From the NCBI GenBank assembly GCA_963556695.1, contig CAUWAG010000010.1:2604001-2668000 (forward strand): a DNA stretch of 64,000 nt. Direction: 5' to 3'. The notes under the pieces are model-generated. The model saw nothing but the letters and a program-made list of their open reading frames with translations. It did no database searches and was not told where the DNA came from. A program made the translations under genes and the position numbers. Shown here piece by piece: positions 19,825-31,064 of the stretch. Source of the DNA: Anthostomella pinea (Eukaryota > Ascomycota > Sordariomycetes > Xylariales > Xylariaceae). How positions within the stretch are numbered: the first letter of the stretch is position 1; the number at the start of each line of letters is the position of its first letter.

Positions 19825-22135
19825 ATGATGGCTTCCTACGCCGAGCTATTGCCTGGCTTTGTGCCCAGCTTCTGGCTCAAGTGGCTTGTCGTCTGCGTGG
19901 GTATTGTAAGGGATCTATCCTGGTATCCCCTCGCACATATGCTAATTTCACCATTCCCACAGGCACTCCTCCACCAGCTCGCCTGGTGTGTGTACTGTCT
20001 ATACTTCCACCCCCTCGCCAGATTCCCCGGTCCCAAGCTTGCTGCCGTGTCCGACGTAAGTCGATCAGCATATACTACTCTACGTCGATCAGGGTTGCTG
20101 AAGAGGGTTTCCCATAGGTATGGTTGGCTCGGACCTGGCTCAGTGGACGCTATGCGAAGATCATCCAAGCCGCCCACGAGAAATACGGTAAGCCTCACTC
20201 ACGCCTCGGAACTTGGGACGCTCCAACCTAGCCCAAATCAAAGGATAGGTAGATACTGACACACATCACAGGCGACGTAGTGCGCGTAGCACCCAACGAG
20301 CTCACCTTCGCCACGGTCCAGGCGCACCGCGACATCTACTCGACGCCGTCCAAGACGGGCAAGACCAAGAAGCCGTTCCTCAAAGACGGCCAGTTCTACA
20401 ACAACGGCGACGTCAAGACGCTGTTCTACGAGCTGGACCCGGCCGAGCACGCGCGCCAGCGCAAGCTGCTCGCCCCGGGCTTCTCGGCGGCGGCCATGCG
20501 ATTCCACGAGCCCGTCATCCACCGGTACACTGATTTGTTTGTGGACCAGCTCGAGAATTTGGACAGGGAGAGCCACGGTGCCGGCTTCAATGTGACCGAG
20601 GCTTTCATGTGGCTGGGTTTCGATATCATGGGTATGTGGTGTCTGGCACTTTTCTCTCTCTCACGCATTCTCCACTGGCCCATGCCCCTTGACTGACCCG
20701 AACCCCTAACCCCTAATCCGAAACCCCTCACCACTTACCTGCCACCGCACGTAGATTTCCAGGAAAACCAAAACAAAGCGCACTAGCTAACCGCACCCGC
20801 CACACAGGCGAGCTCACCTTCAGTGAATCCTTCGGCACCGTCAAGAACATGAAGCCGCACTTCTGGATCTCGCTGCTCCGAGACTCCGCCCACGCCGCCA
20901 TCCTCCCGTCCCTGATCTCGCGCCTGCCCTGGCTCTGGCCCCTCCTCCCCTTCATGGTTTCCTTCTCCTCGCTCCGCAACTTGCGGAAGCACTACGCCTA
21001 CACGCTAGCCACGGTGCGCCGCCGCGTACAGCGAGACGCCGACGCCAACCCCTGCGCGCTCCCCGACGCCAGCAAGGACGCCGTCAAAAAGACTACGACG
21101 GAGACGGAGAAGACGGAGGGAAAGGATAAGCCAAAGCAACCAACCGACCTCTTCGCCCCCATCATCGCCCACGGCAACATGTCCGAAAAGCAGCTCGTCT
21201 CCCTCGCCCAAGCCATCATCATCGCAGGCGCCGACACCGTCAGCCATGTCCTAACCGGCGCCTTCTACTTCCTAACCACCCACCCCTCCTCCCTATCCGC
21301 ACTGCAACACGAGATCCGCAATTCTTTTAGTAGTATGGACCCAAAGGTCATGAGTGGCGGCGCCTTGGCGGGGTGTCGGTGGTTGAATGCCGTTCTCGAG
21401 GAGACTATGCGCTGCTTCCCGCCCATCGCATTCGGGCTGCCGCGCGTGTCGCCCGGCGAGGTCGTGGATGGGAGATTTGTGGCGGATGGAAGTGTGGTCA
21501 GCGCGCCGCATTGGGCTGTGCTGCATCGGGGGGACAGTTGGGAGGCGCCGTTTGCGTTTCGGCCGGAGCGCTGGTTGGGTGGAGGAGAGGGAGAGGGTGT
21601 AGGAGGTGGGACGGATGGCCAGCCCAGGGGCTTGCCGTTCAGTTCGGGGCCGCGGGCTTGTCTGGGGATTGCGCAGGCTTATCTTGAGTTGCGGATTGCG
21701 CTTGCGAAGCTCGTGGTAAGCGACTTTTCTCTATTCCCTTGTTCCTTCTTCCTTTTTTCCTTTCTTAATTTTTTTCTTTGGGGGCCGGGGGTTGGTTCAT
21801 CTTATGCCCCCTTTCCACTACCCGAAAGGCGAGGACGAGCTATTGTCGTTCCTGAGTTGACGGTAGTCTCGGATAACCTGCCTGCGTCCGAAACGTCTCT
21901 CGTCTCTTTCATATTCTCCTAGAGAGGCAGTTACTGACACAAATCGCTGCAGTGGACGTACGACATCAGCCTTGTAGGCGACCATGGGGACTGGCTCGGC
22001 CGCGCGCAGATGCATATGCTGTGGAAGGAGGCACCTCTGATGGTGCATTTCCAGCGGCGCGAGGGGGAGGATGGCGTCGAGGACGAGGTCATTGAGCGAG
22101 GGGTCTCACTGAGGAACGTTTGGGTGCTGAGCTGA
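19825..22135 (+). CDS. Cytochrome P450 monooxygenase (fungal CYP65-like)
   Basis: Predicted heme-thiolate monooxygenase of the ER membrane; substrate unknown. Six exons (19825-19905, 19963-20055, 20118-20187, 20272-20631, 20808-21715, 21953-22135) with GT..AG introns give 506 residues, the usual length. Visible parts: an N-terminal membrane segment; the FHPLARFPGP proline hinge; I-helix AGADT (about 283-287); K-helix E-T-M-R (342-345); FRPERW; and the heme-binding FSSGPRACLG with the ligand Cys at about 428. All invariant residues are present. The C-terminal exon is short and acidic. A Lys/Thr/Glu-rich insert near residues 230-260 is unusual. It is convergent with the farnesyl diphosphate synthase gene, with 480 bp between stops. 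That makes a terpene role thinkable, but no terpene cyclase is present, so this is only a neighbour effect. The family call CYP65-like is from overall character, not an alignment. Confidence 0.9.
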
Positions 22136-22615
22136 GCCGACACTTAATGTTGCTATGAGAGAAATGGCACGGGGAGGGCGCTTTCAGTAGCTGGCTTCCA
22201 GGGCTTCTCGCTGCAGCTGTCTGCTGAATTACTCAACCATATGCGAGAGGGGAATAGTGGGAAAGGGAGTTCGAGAGGGTGACTTTCACTATACCAGGCT
22301 TCTCTCGACATCGGGATAATGGTGTGGGGAGCACGGGGTTTCGGTATCTCCTTTCGTTCACCTGTATCATACTTCAGAAATCCAGTCTATTGAGAATGAT
22401 CTGAAACTATCTTTTTTACCCACCATATGCAGGCGGGGGAGGGTATTATTGCTGACTGTTCACTTAGTCAACATCCTAGGTAGGAATTATCTGGACCAAA
22501 CTTCCTGTCCTGCCTTAATTCTTTTGGCCAAGCAGCTCGTCAATTAATACCAGAAACCTGGCAAGAAAAAGCAACATGTGTCTCGTTACAAAGCTTTGTC
22601 GGGCATTGACGCCGT
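22136..22615. other. Convergent 3' intergenic region of P450 and FPP synthase
   Basis: 480 bp between two stop codons on opposite strands. No gene. It should contain both 3' UTRs and polyadenylation sites. Confidence 0.6.
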
Positions 22616-23794
22616 TTACTTGCTTCGCTTGTAGATCTTGGAGAGGAAGGCATAAAAGACGCTCTTCTTCAGACCATCCGCCTCGTCGACCTGGGAGATC
22701 TTGGTTCGGATCTCGCCGACGATCTTCTCCTCGTACTCCTGGTAGACCTGCTCAAGCTTCATCTCGTCGTACAGCTTCTTGATCTCGGCCTCGTGGGCCT
22801 TGTCCTTCTTGCCGTAGTGCTCCTCGAGGACCTTGCGCTGCTCGGGGGTGGCCAGCCTCAGGGCCTGGTTGACGAGCCACGAGCACTTGTTGTCCTGGAT
22901 GTCGGTGCCGATCTTCCCAATGTGCTCGGGCAGGCCGAAGTTGTCAAGGTAGTCGTCCTGGACCTGGAAGTACTCGCCCATGGGGATGAGGATGTCCTCG
23001 GCCTGCTTCAGGTTCTTGGGGGTGGCGATGTTCAGCATGTGCAGGGCCAGCGCGACGGGCAGGTAGAAGCTGTAGTAGGCCGTCTTGTAGATGACGATGA
23101 ATGTGTACTTCTCGAGACTGAAGTTGTCGAGGTTCACAACATCCTCGGGAGCCGTTAGAAGGTCGCACAACTGGCCGAGCTCGGTCTGCAGTGTAACTTC
23201 GTGGAACAGCTCCATAATGTCGACGTAGGCCGGGTGAGTCTTGAAGTATTTCTTGAGAAGGGTGTAGATAGCCGACTCGAGCAGGAAAGCGTCGTTGATG
23301 GCGATCATGCCAACACCCTCCTGGCGGTACCAGCAGGGCTTGCCACGGCGGGTGATACTGCCGTCCATCATGTCGTCCGAGACAAGGAAGAATGCCTGCA
23401 GGAGCTCGATCATCCAGCCGAGGGTAGCGGCTTTGAAGTACTCGTCCTCAGACAGCGGCTTGTTGATCAGAATCGAGACAGAGTCAGGAACTGACATGCC
23501 ACGGTTGCATTTGCCGCCGTAGGCATTGTTCTCCAGGGCCTGATGTCTGGTAAGCGGTGTGTTCAAGGCAATGGCTCGATACGAGAGTAATAGTATTTGA
23601 GATCATTTCAAGGGGTGGAGCGAGATTGGCGAGGAAGTGTTGTACACGAGATTGAATGGGACTAAATCACATACCGCCTTGTACCAGTCGAGCTGCTGCT
23701 GAGGCAGGTTGTACTGCTTCGCCCAGCTCAAGACGTCATCTTGAAGCTTCGGGAAGACCGCCTCGAACTCCTTGATGGTGGTTTGCTTCGCCAT
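22616..23794 (-). CDS. erg20: Farnesyl diphosphate synthase
   Basis: Condenses IPP with DMAPP and then GPP to farnesyl diphosphate, the branch point to sterols, ubiquinone, dolichol and prenylated proteins. Two exons (23794-23675, 23539-22616) joined in phase 0 give 347 residues, the family's usual size. The first aspartate-rich motif DDMMD is at about 95-99 and the second DDYLD at about 235-239. GGKCNRG, an aromatic pair FF four and five residues before the first motif (the chain-length stop typical of C15 synthases) and C-terminal KIYKRSK are all present. The start [17 protein letters not shown] matches the usual cytosolic N-terminus. However, the same frame stays open 147 codons upstream to an ATG at 24235 in good context, giving a possible longer form (see next entry). 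It is essential in fungi, and the sequence shows no damage. Confidence 0.96.
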
Positions 23795-24235
23795 GTTGTC
23801 CTTGGGCCAAAACTCAGGCGGTGGCACGAGGATTCTCAGACCTCCCTTGAGAGTGAAACTGATGTAGCGGCGCTGCTCGAAGGTGGAAGAGGCACGAAGC
23901 GGCAGAGTCGAGATCGCGACTTCAAGACGAGGGCGGAGATGCAGGAGGGAAATATTGTTGGTGTTGAGGGGCACGAGGGGCAGACGACCCTGGCCGTCCA
24001 GGGGTCCACGGCCACCACCCAGTCCACCACCATTGGCAGCGCTAAGATCGGTAGCTCCAATTGGCTTCGTGCCGGCACCTTCAGGGGGACCAACAGCGGC
24101 ACCAGCAACATCCAGCGGCTTGGTTCCACTAGCGGCAAGTTCCCGAAGGCGGTGAGCTCCGGGCTGCAGGTGAAGCAGCTTGGGCATTCCTCCGAGGCAA
24201 ACGCCAGAGGCGAGCTGGCAGAATCTGGGTGCCAT
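23795..24235 (-). other. Open in-frame 5' extension of FPP synthase, possible organelle-targeted isoform
   Basis: From ATG 24235 (context CACCAAGATGGC) 147 codons run without a stop into the FPP synthase start. The first ~30 residues ([20 protein letters not shown], then [14 protein letters not shown]) lack acidic residues until position 32 and hold Arg, His and Lys among hydrophobics, as in mitochondrial presequences. The rest is Gly/Pro/Leu-rich. Alternative-start mitochondrial FPP synthases are known in animals and plants; whether this fungus uses one is inference. It may instead be 5' UTR that is open by chance. Confidence 0.4.
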
Positions 24236-24654
24236 CTTGGTGTGTTATCGTTATCGCGTCGTTAGCGTCTTGGCTGGTGTTATCGTGGTGGTTTATCGTT
24301 ATCGATACGCGTAGCGTGATTTTTTGCAGAGGGGCAGCAGCAGCTGGGTGTTGTTTTGGTCTGGTTGCTGTGCTTGAGCTTCACGCGCATGTGGGGTTGG
24401 CAACAAAGAGAGGAAGCGTCAACCGCCTTCCCAGGTGACCAATTCAGCTTTCAGTCTGCCCCAGGCATCAACTGGAGACTGTTGCTGTGCGCCTTCAGGT
24501 GAGGCTGTTCCAAGCCACGCGCGGCTTGCCCATCTGTCGAGATCAGACCAGCTGGGCACCTCGGAGATCTAGTGATTGGCAACACACCGGAGACACTTCG
24601 ATGCAATAGCCACTCTTCATCGACCACGAATTTCTGCATATACAGGTCACCAGC
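24236..24654. promoter_or_regulatory. Bidirectional promoter between FPP synthase and APC8
   Basis: About 420 bp separate the upstream ATG of the minus-strand synthase from the APC8 start. It contains CGTTATCG/GTTATCGTT repeats (about 24247-24305). No coding sequence is supported. Confidence 0.45.
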
Positions 24655-26835
24655 ATGTCTCTCAGCGACCGGGAGAAATCGCAGCTGCGAAGCGCCTTGC
24701 AAGAAGCCGTTGTCAAGTGCTCCGAGCGATGCCTCTATCAATCGTCTAAATGGTATGGTAGTACCCTTCCTCCCCCCCATACAGACACCTTCCTCTGGGT
24801 TGAGCCATTATGGAGGCTAACTGCTGGTTTCGACAGGGCAGCCGAGCTCCTCAATGCCATTCCCGAGCCCGAGGCTTCTTTCGATGATTCGCAGCTCTCA
24901 GATGCATCTACCGGCCATGTACCGGCAGCATTGGCCCCAAATGCAGATCCAGACGAAGCAGCTATGGAAGCCAAGGAGATCAACAAATACTTGCTGGCCA
25001 AGTCCTTCTTCGATTGCCGAGAATTCGATCGTTGTGCCGCCATCTTCCTACCAGACTCTACTCTCGCTGGCATAGTGGCCTCGAAGGATGTCAATACCAC
25101 ACCGAAGGGCAAGGGTAAAGGAAAGGCTACTGCTGGTAATACCAAAGTAGCCGCCGGACAGACATTACCGAAGCTTAGCCAGCGAAGTCTGTTTCTTACC
25201 TTGTATGCCAAATATCTATCGGGCGAGAAGCGGAAAGACGAGGAGACCGAGATGGTAATGGGCCCTCAAGATCTCGGCACAGTTGTCAACAAGCAGCTGC
25301 TCACCGTCAGCCGTGTCTTGGAAGCCTGGTTTGAGAGTCGCAAGGCCGAAGATGGAGAGGACCTAGACAGTCAAGGGTGGTTGGAATATCTGTGAGTGGC
25401 GTGCAGAGCATTTGGTATGCACAAGAGACTGACAGGCGTTGCAGCTACGGCATGGTTCTCGCAAGACAGAAGAACGAAGAGTTAGCTCTATACTGGCTTG
25501 CTCGCAGTGTCCACCTCTTCCCTATGAATTGGGGCTGCTGGCTGGAAATGAGTTCACTTATTTCCAGAGTAGAAAACGTAGGTCGCCAGCTGAGCAGTTC
25601 GAGATATTTACTAACAGCAGCAGTTAAATCGAATCATGCCCCGATTGCCACAGAACATCGTCTCTTTCATGTTCCACATTCATACCTCGCTCGAGCTTTA
25701 CCAACACGATGCCAACCTCGCCAATTCCCTCGAACAGTTACTAGACATCTTTCCGACGTCCTCATTCCTGCTGACATGCGATGCGCTTCTCTCATACCAC
25801 GCCAAAGACCTTGTGGCTGCAGAACAACACTTTAGCCGCCTACTCTCCTTGCATCCGCATCGACTCGACTCTCTAGACCATTACTCCAACATTCTGTATG
25901 TCATGAACTCGAGACCGAAGCTCGCGTTCTTGGCACACCTCTGCAGCAGCGTTGACAAGTTTCGTCCCGAGTCTTGCGTTGTCATTGGTAACTACTACTC
26001 ATTACTCTCTTTGCATGAGAAAGCGGTGCAGTACTTCCGTCGTGCACTGACGCTAGATCGCTCCTGTCTCTCGGCTTGGACTCTCATGGGCCACGAGTAC
26101 GTCGAGCTCAAGAATACGCATGCGGCAATCGAATCATACAGGCGAGCTGTGGACGTCAACAGAAGGGACTACCGCGCTTGGTATGGATTGGGCCAAACGT
26201 ATGAAGTGCTGGAGATGCACGCTTATGCTCTTTGGTACTACAAAAAGGCAGCCGGACTAAGGCCATGGGATGGCAAGATGTGGATGGCGGTGGGCTCCTG
26301 CCTGCAGCGCATGAACCGGACTCATGACGGAATCAAGGCCCTGAAGCGTGCTTTGCTTGCCGACAGCTACTACGAAACAGGCAGTAGTTTTGGCAGCGGC
26401 GGCTCCGGTAGCATGCGCGGTGCCCATATGGACCCGGATATTTTGCTACAGATCGCTGGCATGTACGACGGGCTCGGTGAAGATGAAGATGCCAAGGCAT
26501 ACATGGAGATGTGCGTGAACCAAGAAGTTGGCGGCGGCGGTGGTGACAGTCAAGGGGAGAGCATCGCTATACATCACGACTCGCCAGGTTCGGACGACGA
26601 TGGAGAAGGCGGGGGACATGGAGGAGGGAACGAAGGCACGGGTGTTACAGCCGCCACTAGTAAGGCGAGGATGTGGCTCGCTCGCCATGCGATGAGGTCT
26701 GAGGATTATACCACGGCAAACCGGTTAGCAAATGAGCTTTGTCAAGACGGTGTTGAGGTGGAAGAGGCCAAAGCTCTCATCCGAGAGGTCAGATCCAGGA
26801 TGGAGGCTGCCGACGTAGGGGGGCCTGCGAAGTGA
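24655..26835 (+). CDS. cdc23: Anaphase-promoting complex subunit 8 (Cdc23), TPR protein
   Basis: Structural TPR subunit of the APC/C ubiquitin ligase that drives securin and cyclin destruction at anaphase; nuclear. Four exons (24655-24752, 24837-25391, 25445-25577, 25624-26835) give 665 residues. The N-terminal APC8 domain (REKSQLRSALQEAVVKCSER..AAELLNAI) covers about residues 1-250. A run of tetratricopeptide repeats follows (for example CVVIGNYYSLLSLHEKAVQY, AWYGLGQTYEVLEMHAYALW, MWMAVGSCLQRMNRTHDGIK) with the diagnostic NYYS and YYKKA patterns of Cdc23. Oddities: a Lys/Gly-rich insert (TPKGKGKGKATAG) in the N-terminal part and Gly/Ser/Asp-rich low-complexity inserts after the TPRs (GGGGDSQ, GEGGGHGGGNEG). 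All introns carry consensus borders and keep frame. The gene is divergent from FPP synthase. Identification is strong from the repeat order. Confidence 0.93.
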
Positions 26836-28211
26836 AGCGCGCATTGGCTGTGCGCAGGCACTTTGACCTTTGGAGGCGCGAATGGTCATATGGAGTACCC
26901 TGTCCCTTTCCGCGATTTGACCGACGACTTACGATATCCACGATTGGGAGAACATGGAGCGAACATTGTACTGGAGTCCGGGCCCTGCTACTGGGTGAGC
27001 AGGTGTGGTGCAGCCTGCATACACCCACGCGCCCTTGTATGATCTTATACGCATTCTTGAAGAGGTTCGCCGACCTCTTACACAGACGAGATAGGCAATT
27101 GTGATCTGTATTGTATACGTGATCTTCGTCGACTCTGGGTCTCCCGGGCATTCTTTGAGCTCCGAGAGTGACTTCATTCCGTCCTTGCCTGAGGTTGAGA
27201 TATCCTCCACGGCATGCGGCCCAGGCTGTTCAAGCTCCCGTCCGAACATCAGACGGCAGATGAACTAGTTTCAAGTTTAGTGGTGTAACTCGCCACGAAC
27301 AACGCGGTATTGGTTGTGATCTATCGTAAACTATTATTTTCGTCCATTTGTGGTCATTATTATAGTCTATCGTCTACCTTATGTCGAGTAGTACCTCTCT
27401 CTACTGAAGCCCCTCGAGCTCTCGATCAGATGAGATTGGGTCCTTAAACAGCAGCTTGATGTCGTCCCGCTGATCTCCAGAACCTCTCGGAACTACAACC
27501 GCAATGCACAGGCGCGAATTAAATGCCGGTTGTCTCCTGACAGCCCCAGCTGGGCTTCATCCGCAGCTGATAACGCCGTGGCCGGCTCCGACCTGCCTAC
27601 ATGTATACCGCCTAACGCCCCACTCAGGGGCTTGTTTCCAAATTTACAAAAACAACCTCCAGTTCTCGTGAGGGCGTCCTTGGCAGACTTTGTTTGAAAC
27701 ACTTGGCCAAGCGCTTATTCGCTGACACTGCCAAGACAGACTCCCAGGAACCTGGTCCCGACAGACATTTCCCCGCGTGTAAATGAGAGGGTACCTGACC
27801 GCAGGAGTGAGGATGCAGGCCTTGATTAGAGGAGGTCGGCGATATAGTTGGCTGGCTACGGATGGGGGATGGCTGGTTGGTTGGTTGGCTGGTTGGTTTG
27901 TTGGGAGATGGAAGCGCTCGCTCCCTATTTAAGGCACCGCGGCCTGCTCCAACGGCCTGGTCGAGTTGACCACAGTCGACTTGACGGTTTCTGGTTTCTT
28001 TCCTGACTTCATTCGTTTGACGCTCGTTCTGAGGGCATCTCATTCTTTTCTATACACTCTTTCGCTCACCAGCAGTCGGCCCAGCCTCGACTCGCTATTC
28101 CATTCTTTACGATTTCAGGCTGAGCCATCTTGACCTTCATCAGATCCCGTCTTGAACTACGTGATTTCTACAAACTTTTCACACTTCAACAAGCAACCAG
28201 AATCCTTCAAG
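26836..28211. other. Intergenic and 5' region of the AA9 LPMO gene
   Basis: No gene is supported. A GGTT-rich short tandem repeat lies at 27868-27900 (ggctggttggttggttggct). The stretch 27930-28211 is TC-rich with a likely TATA (ctatttaagg, about 27924), fitting the promoter and leader of a highly expressed secreted enzyme. An upstream in-frame ATG at 28152 exists, but the signal peptide starts at 28212. Confidence 0.5.
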
Positions 28212-29681
28212 ATGAAGTCTCTTACGGTCATGGGTCTCGCGGCATCCCTCACTGGGATGGCACAGGCTCACACCCTCTTCACTACCTTATACATCAACGA
28301 CGCGAAGCAAGGTGACGGCACCTGCGTGCGCCAGAGCACTGACATCGACCACGCCAATTCCCCTGTGGTCGACCTAGGCAGCGACAACATGGCCTGCAAC
28401 GTCGGCGGTAACACGCCCGTCAACTTCACGTGTCCGGCGCCCGCCGGTGCGAAGCTCACCTTCGAGTACCGCCAATACCCGGACAAGGCCCAGCCCGGCT
28501 TCATCGACCCGAGCCACAAGGGTCCCGTGGCCGTGTACGCCAAGAAGCTCGCGAGCCTGGACGACACGGCCTCCGGGCCCGGCTGGTTCAAGCTCTGGGG
28601 CGAGGGCTACGACGCCGCCGCGGACCTGTGGGCCACCGAGAAGATGATCGCCAACGACGGCCTCCTCTCCATCGACATCCCCACGGGCCTGCCGGCGGGC
28701 AACTACCTATTCCGCCCCGAGGTCGTCGCCATGCACAACACCACGCCCGCCGTGCAGCCGCAGTTCTACGTCGGGTGCGCCCAGGTCTTCATCGAGAGCT
28801 CCGTCACGGCCGACGACCTCGCCGCCGCCGTCCCCGCCAACCAGAGCGTCAGCATCCCGGACTACCTGCAGGCGGACGACGCGTCCGTGACGTACAACAT
28901 CTACGACGACGAGGAGTACGCCGACCCCAAGATCCCGTTCCCCATGATGGGGCCCGTGCCCTGGACCCCGGCCCCCGCGTCCGGGGCCCCGTCGGGTAAC
29001 GTAGTCAAGCAGTCCGAGGCCGAGGGCGCGATCCCGGACTCCTGCCTCATCGTCAACGCCAACTGGTGCGGCGTCGAGGTCCCCGCGTACGCGGACCAGA
29101 CCGGCTGCTGGGCCGCCGTCGACCAGTGCTGGGCCCAGAACGACGCCTGCTGGGCGCAGGCGCCCGCGTCGGGCGGGCTGAACTGCAAGATTTGGGCCAC
29201 CAAGTGCGACGACCTGGATGCGCACTGCACGGCTAGGGACTGGGAGGGCCCGCCGGCGTTTGGGCTGGTGAGCGGGGAGGTGGCTGCTGCGGCGGATATC
29301 CCGGCGGCTGTGAATGCGGGGGATGAGGATGGGTCGGGAGCGGGAGGGTTTGCTACTTCGGCTTCTGCCACCGCCAGTGCGACGACGGCGACGGCGTCGG
29401 AGACTGCTGCTGGCACCGCTACTGCTACTGTTACGGGCGAGGCATACCCGATTGCAGAGACGACTGCAGAGACCGCAGCGGCGTCCTCTTCCACCTCGGC
29501 TTCCGCGGACGCTGACTCAACGAGCGTGGTCGCCACGGTGTCGGACGCCGGGAGCTCCTCGACCGGTGCGTTCGGCGCCAGCAGCACGGCTGCTGCCTCG
29601 GACACCAGCGCCGCGGCCAATCCTACTCATTACTGTGCTGGGCACAAGAAGCGCAGACATGCTCGTCAACTTGGGCAGTAG
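28212..29681 (+). CDS. AA9 lytic polysaccharide monooxygenase with C-terminal Cys-rich domain
   Basis: Copper enzyme that oxidatively cleaves cellulose or related glucans outside the cell. Single exon, 489 residues. The signal peptide (MKSLTVMGLAASLTGMAQA) ends so that the mature protein begins with His (HTLFTTLYIND), the histidine-brace residue. The second His lies in RPEVVAMHNTTP and the axial Tyr in QFYVGCAQVF. After the ~225-residue catalytic domain comes a Cys/Trp-rich module (SCLIVNANWCGVEVPAYADQ..GCWAAVDQCW..ACW..NCK..CDDLDAHC), which I recall as a recurrent C-terminal extension of AA9 enzymes with no assigned function. Then follow a Ser/Thr/Ala linker of about 100 residues and a basic tail with one Cys. 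There is no CBM1. GC-rich coding sequence produces long antisense frames, which are shadows. The start at 28212 is preferred over 28152 because it places the signal peptide first. Confidence 0.95.
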   Translation: MKSLTVMGLAASLTGMAQAHTLFTTLYINDAKQGDGTCVRQSTDIDHANSPVVDLGSDNMACNVGGNTPVNFTCPAPAGAKLTFEYRQYPDKAQPGFIDPSHKGPVAVYAKKLASLDDTASGPGWFKLWGEGYDAAADLWATEKMIANDGLLSIDIPTGLPAGNYLFRPEVVAMHNTTPAVQPQFYVGCAQVFIESSVTADDLAAAVPANQSVSIPDYLQADDASVTYNIYDDEEYADPKIPFPMMGPVPWTPAPASGAPSGNVVKQSEAEGAIPDSCLIVNANWCGVEVPAYADQTGCWAAVDQCWAQNDACWAQAPASGGLNCKIWATKCDDLDAHCTARDWEGPPAFGLVSGEVAAAADIPAAVNAGDEDGSGAGGFATSASATASATTATASETAAGTATATVTGEAYPIAETTAETAAASSSTSASADADSTSVVATVSDAGSSSTGAFGASSTAAASDTSAAANPTHYCAGHKKRRHARQLGQ

Positions 29682-31064
29682 ATGTGATCGGAGGAGGCAA
29701 GAACTGACCGGAGGTGGGGGGGTTAAATTAGCAGACCATTCACCTTCCGGGATAGAGAATGGGGCGACTGTACTTGGGTTTTAGTAGGGGGCCAACTCAG
29801 AAAACTGGTAAGGGACTCCAGAAAGGCTGGGCCGAGGCTGGAAGGCTGGCTGGAATATCTCAGGCTGCCTATTACATAGGTAGTAGGCAGAGAAGCGAGG
29901 CGTCTGTGCTGTCCAGGGAATGAATTTTGAATTGGGTTCACTTCTTGTGTATAGATACCTTCACGTTTTACCGCTTGGGTCAACGGCAAAAGCTTGCCAT
30001 ATGTAACACTTGTTACATGAGAAAGCTGTTCGGCTCAATGCGATGTAGTTCAGAGTGGAGACCTCACCTCGAGGCTGAGAACCTGCTGCGTTGTGTCTTC
30101 CCGGATGCGGCTCGTCGACCGGTCGGTGAGCTGACGATACTTGCTCGTCTGACACGAGCTTAACCCTACACCGTTTGCCTATCTTAAGATATGGCTATTT
30201 CTGGGCCTGAGACTGCTTTCTCTGATCTAGATATGGAAGCCCAAGACACACCATGGGATGAGTCCTGGCTTGACTATAGGCACCTTCCCTACAGTATAAG
30301 TGAGGCAATGAATGTAAAAGCAGCCTGAGTCGGGGATACCAGGAGTCTCGCGGGGTTGGAGACGCAACTGAGAACCCCCCAGCTCTGAGCCGCCCTCGAC
30401 GAGACGCTGGCGAGCCATGTCGTAGGTGACCAATATGTAACACGAGCTCAATAGCGACTCTGGCAAACCGGATCATTCCGCCGGAAGATATGCCACAGCG
30501 CAATATATGCGCTGATAGACTAGTTAGATCTACCACAGCTTGATCTTCCATTGCTTGATCTTCCGCGTCTGGATCTTCCGCGCTACTGTTGTTGAAAGCT
30601 TACCCACTCATGATCCCTTGATAATCCGTGCCTTCCTCCAAATGACATTAAACGTCGGATCCCCTGGTCGTATCGTCCTGGCTTGGGAAGTGATAGCGGC
30701 GGCGGGTGTGAAGAGTGATTGGTGATATGCCCTTTGCCTGGTTACCAAAGGGTTACACGAGCTTATGGTGTTGAAGGCTTCATGTCTGACGCGCCGATCC
30801 ATCACATCCTACCGGCAAAGGTCCTCGTCAACTGTGAAGTGTAAGATAGCAAACCATGCAAAGCCGCTAATGACGTACGCAACTCGAGATACAGGCCATT
30901 TATCGATGGCTTCCTGTATAAAAGGCAAAGCCAGGCCCTCACTTCAATGTGGGATATATTCCAAAAGCATCGGTCACCTACTGCTTGGCTCTACACACAC
31001 ACACACGCACATTGCCATTACAAACAGTCCCATCCGCCAGCCAGCAGTAACCTCGCCGCCCACC
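29682..31064. other. Intergenic, no supported gene
   Basis: There is a short inverted repeat (ctgcctat..taggcag, about 29864-29890) and an imperfect tandem of cttgatcttcc at 30538-30585. The last 120 bases hold a TATA-like tgtataaaagg (about 30913) and a (CA)n run (30993-31009), the promoter side of the next gene. Confidence 0.5.

Noticed and set aside
28152..28211. Upstream ATG as the start of the AA9 protein
   Set aside because: It would bury the signal peptide and place the catalytic His internally. The ATG at 28212 gives a clean signal peptide ending right before His.
28707..29620. Long minus-strand frames across the AA9 gene
   Set aside because: GC-rich codon usage of the real gene leaves the antisense open. 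The peptides are low-complexity and have no start context or motif.
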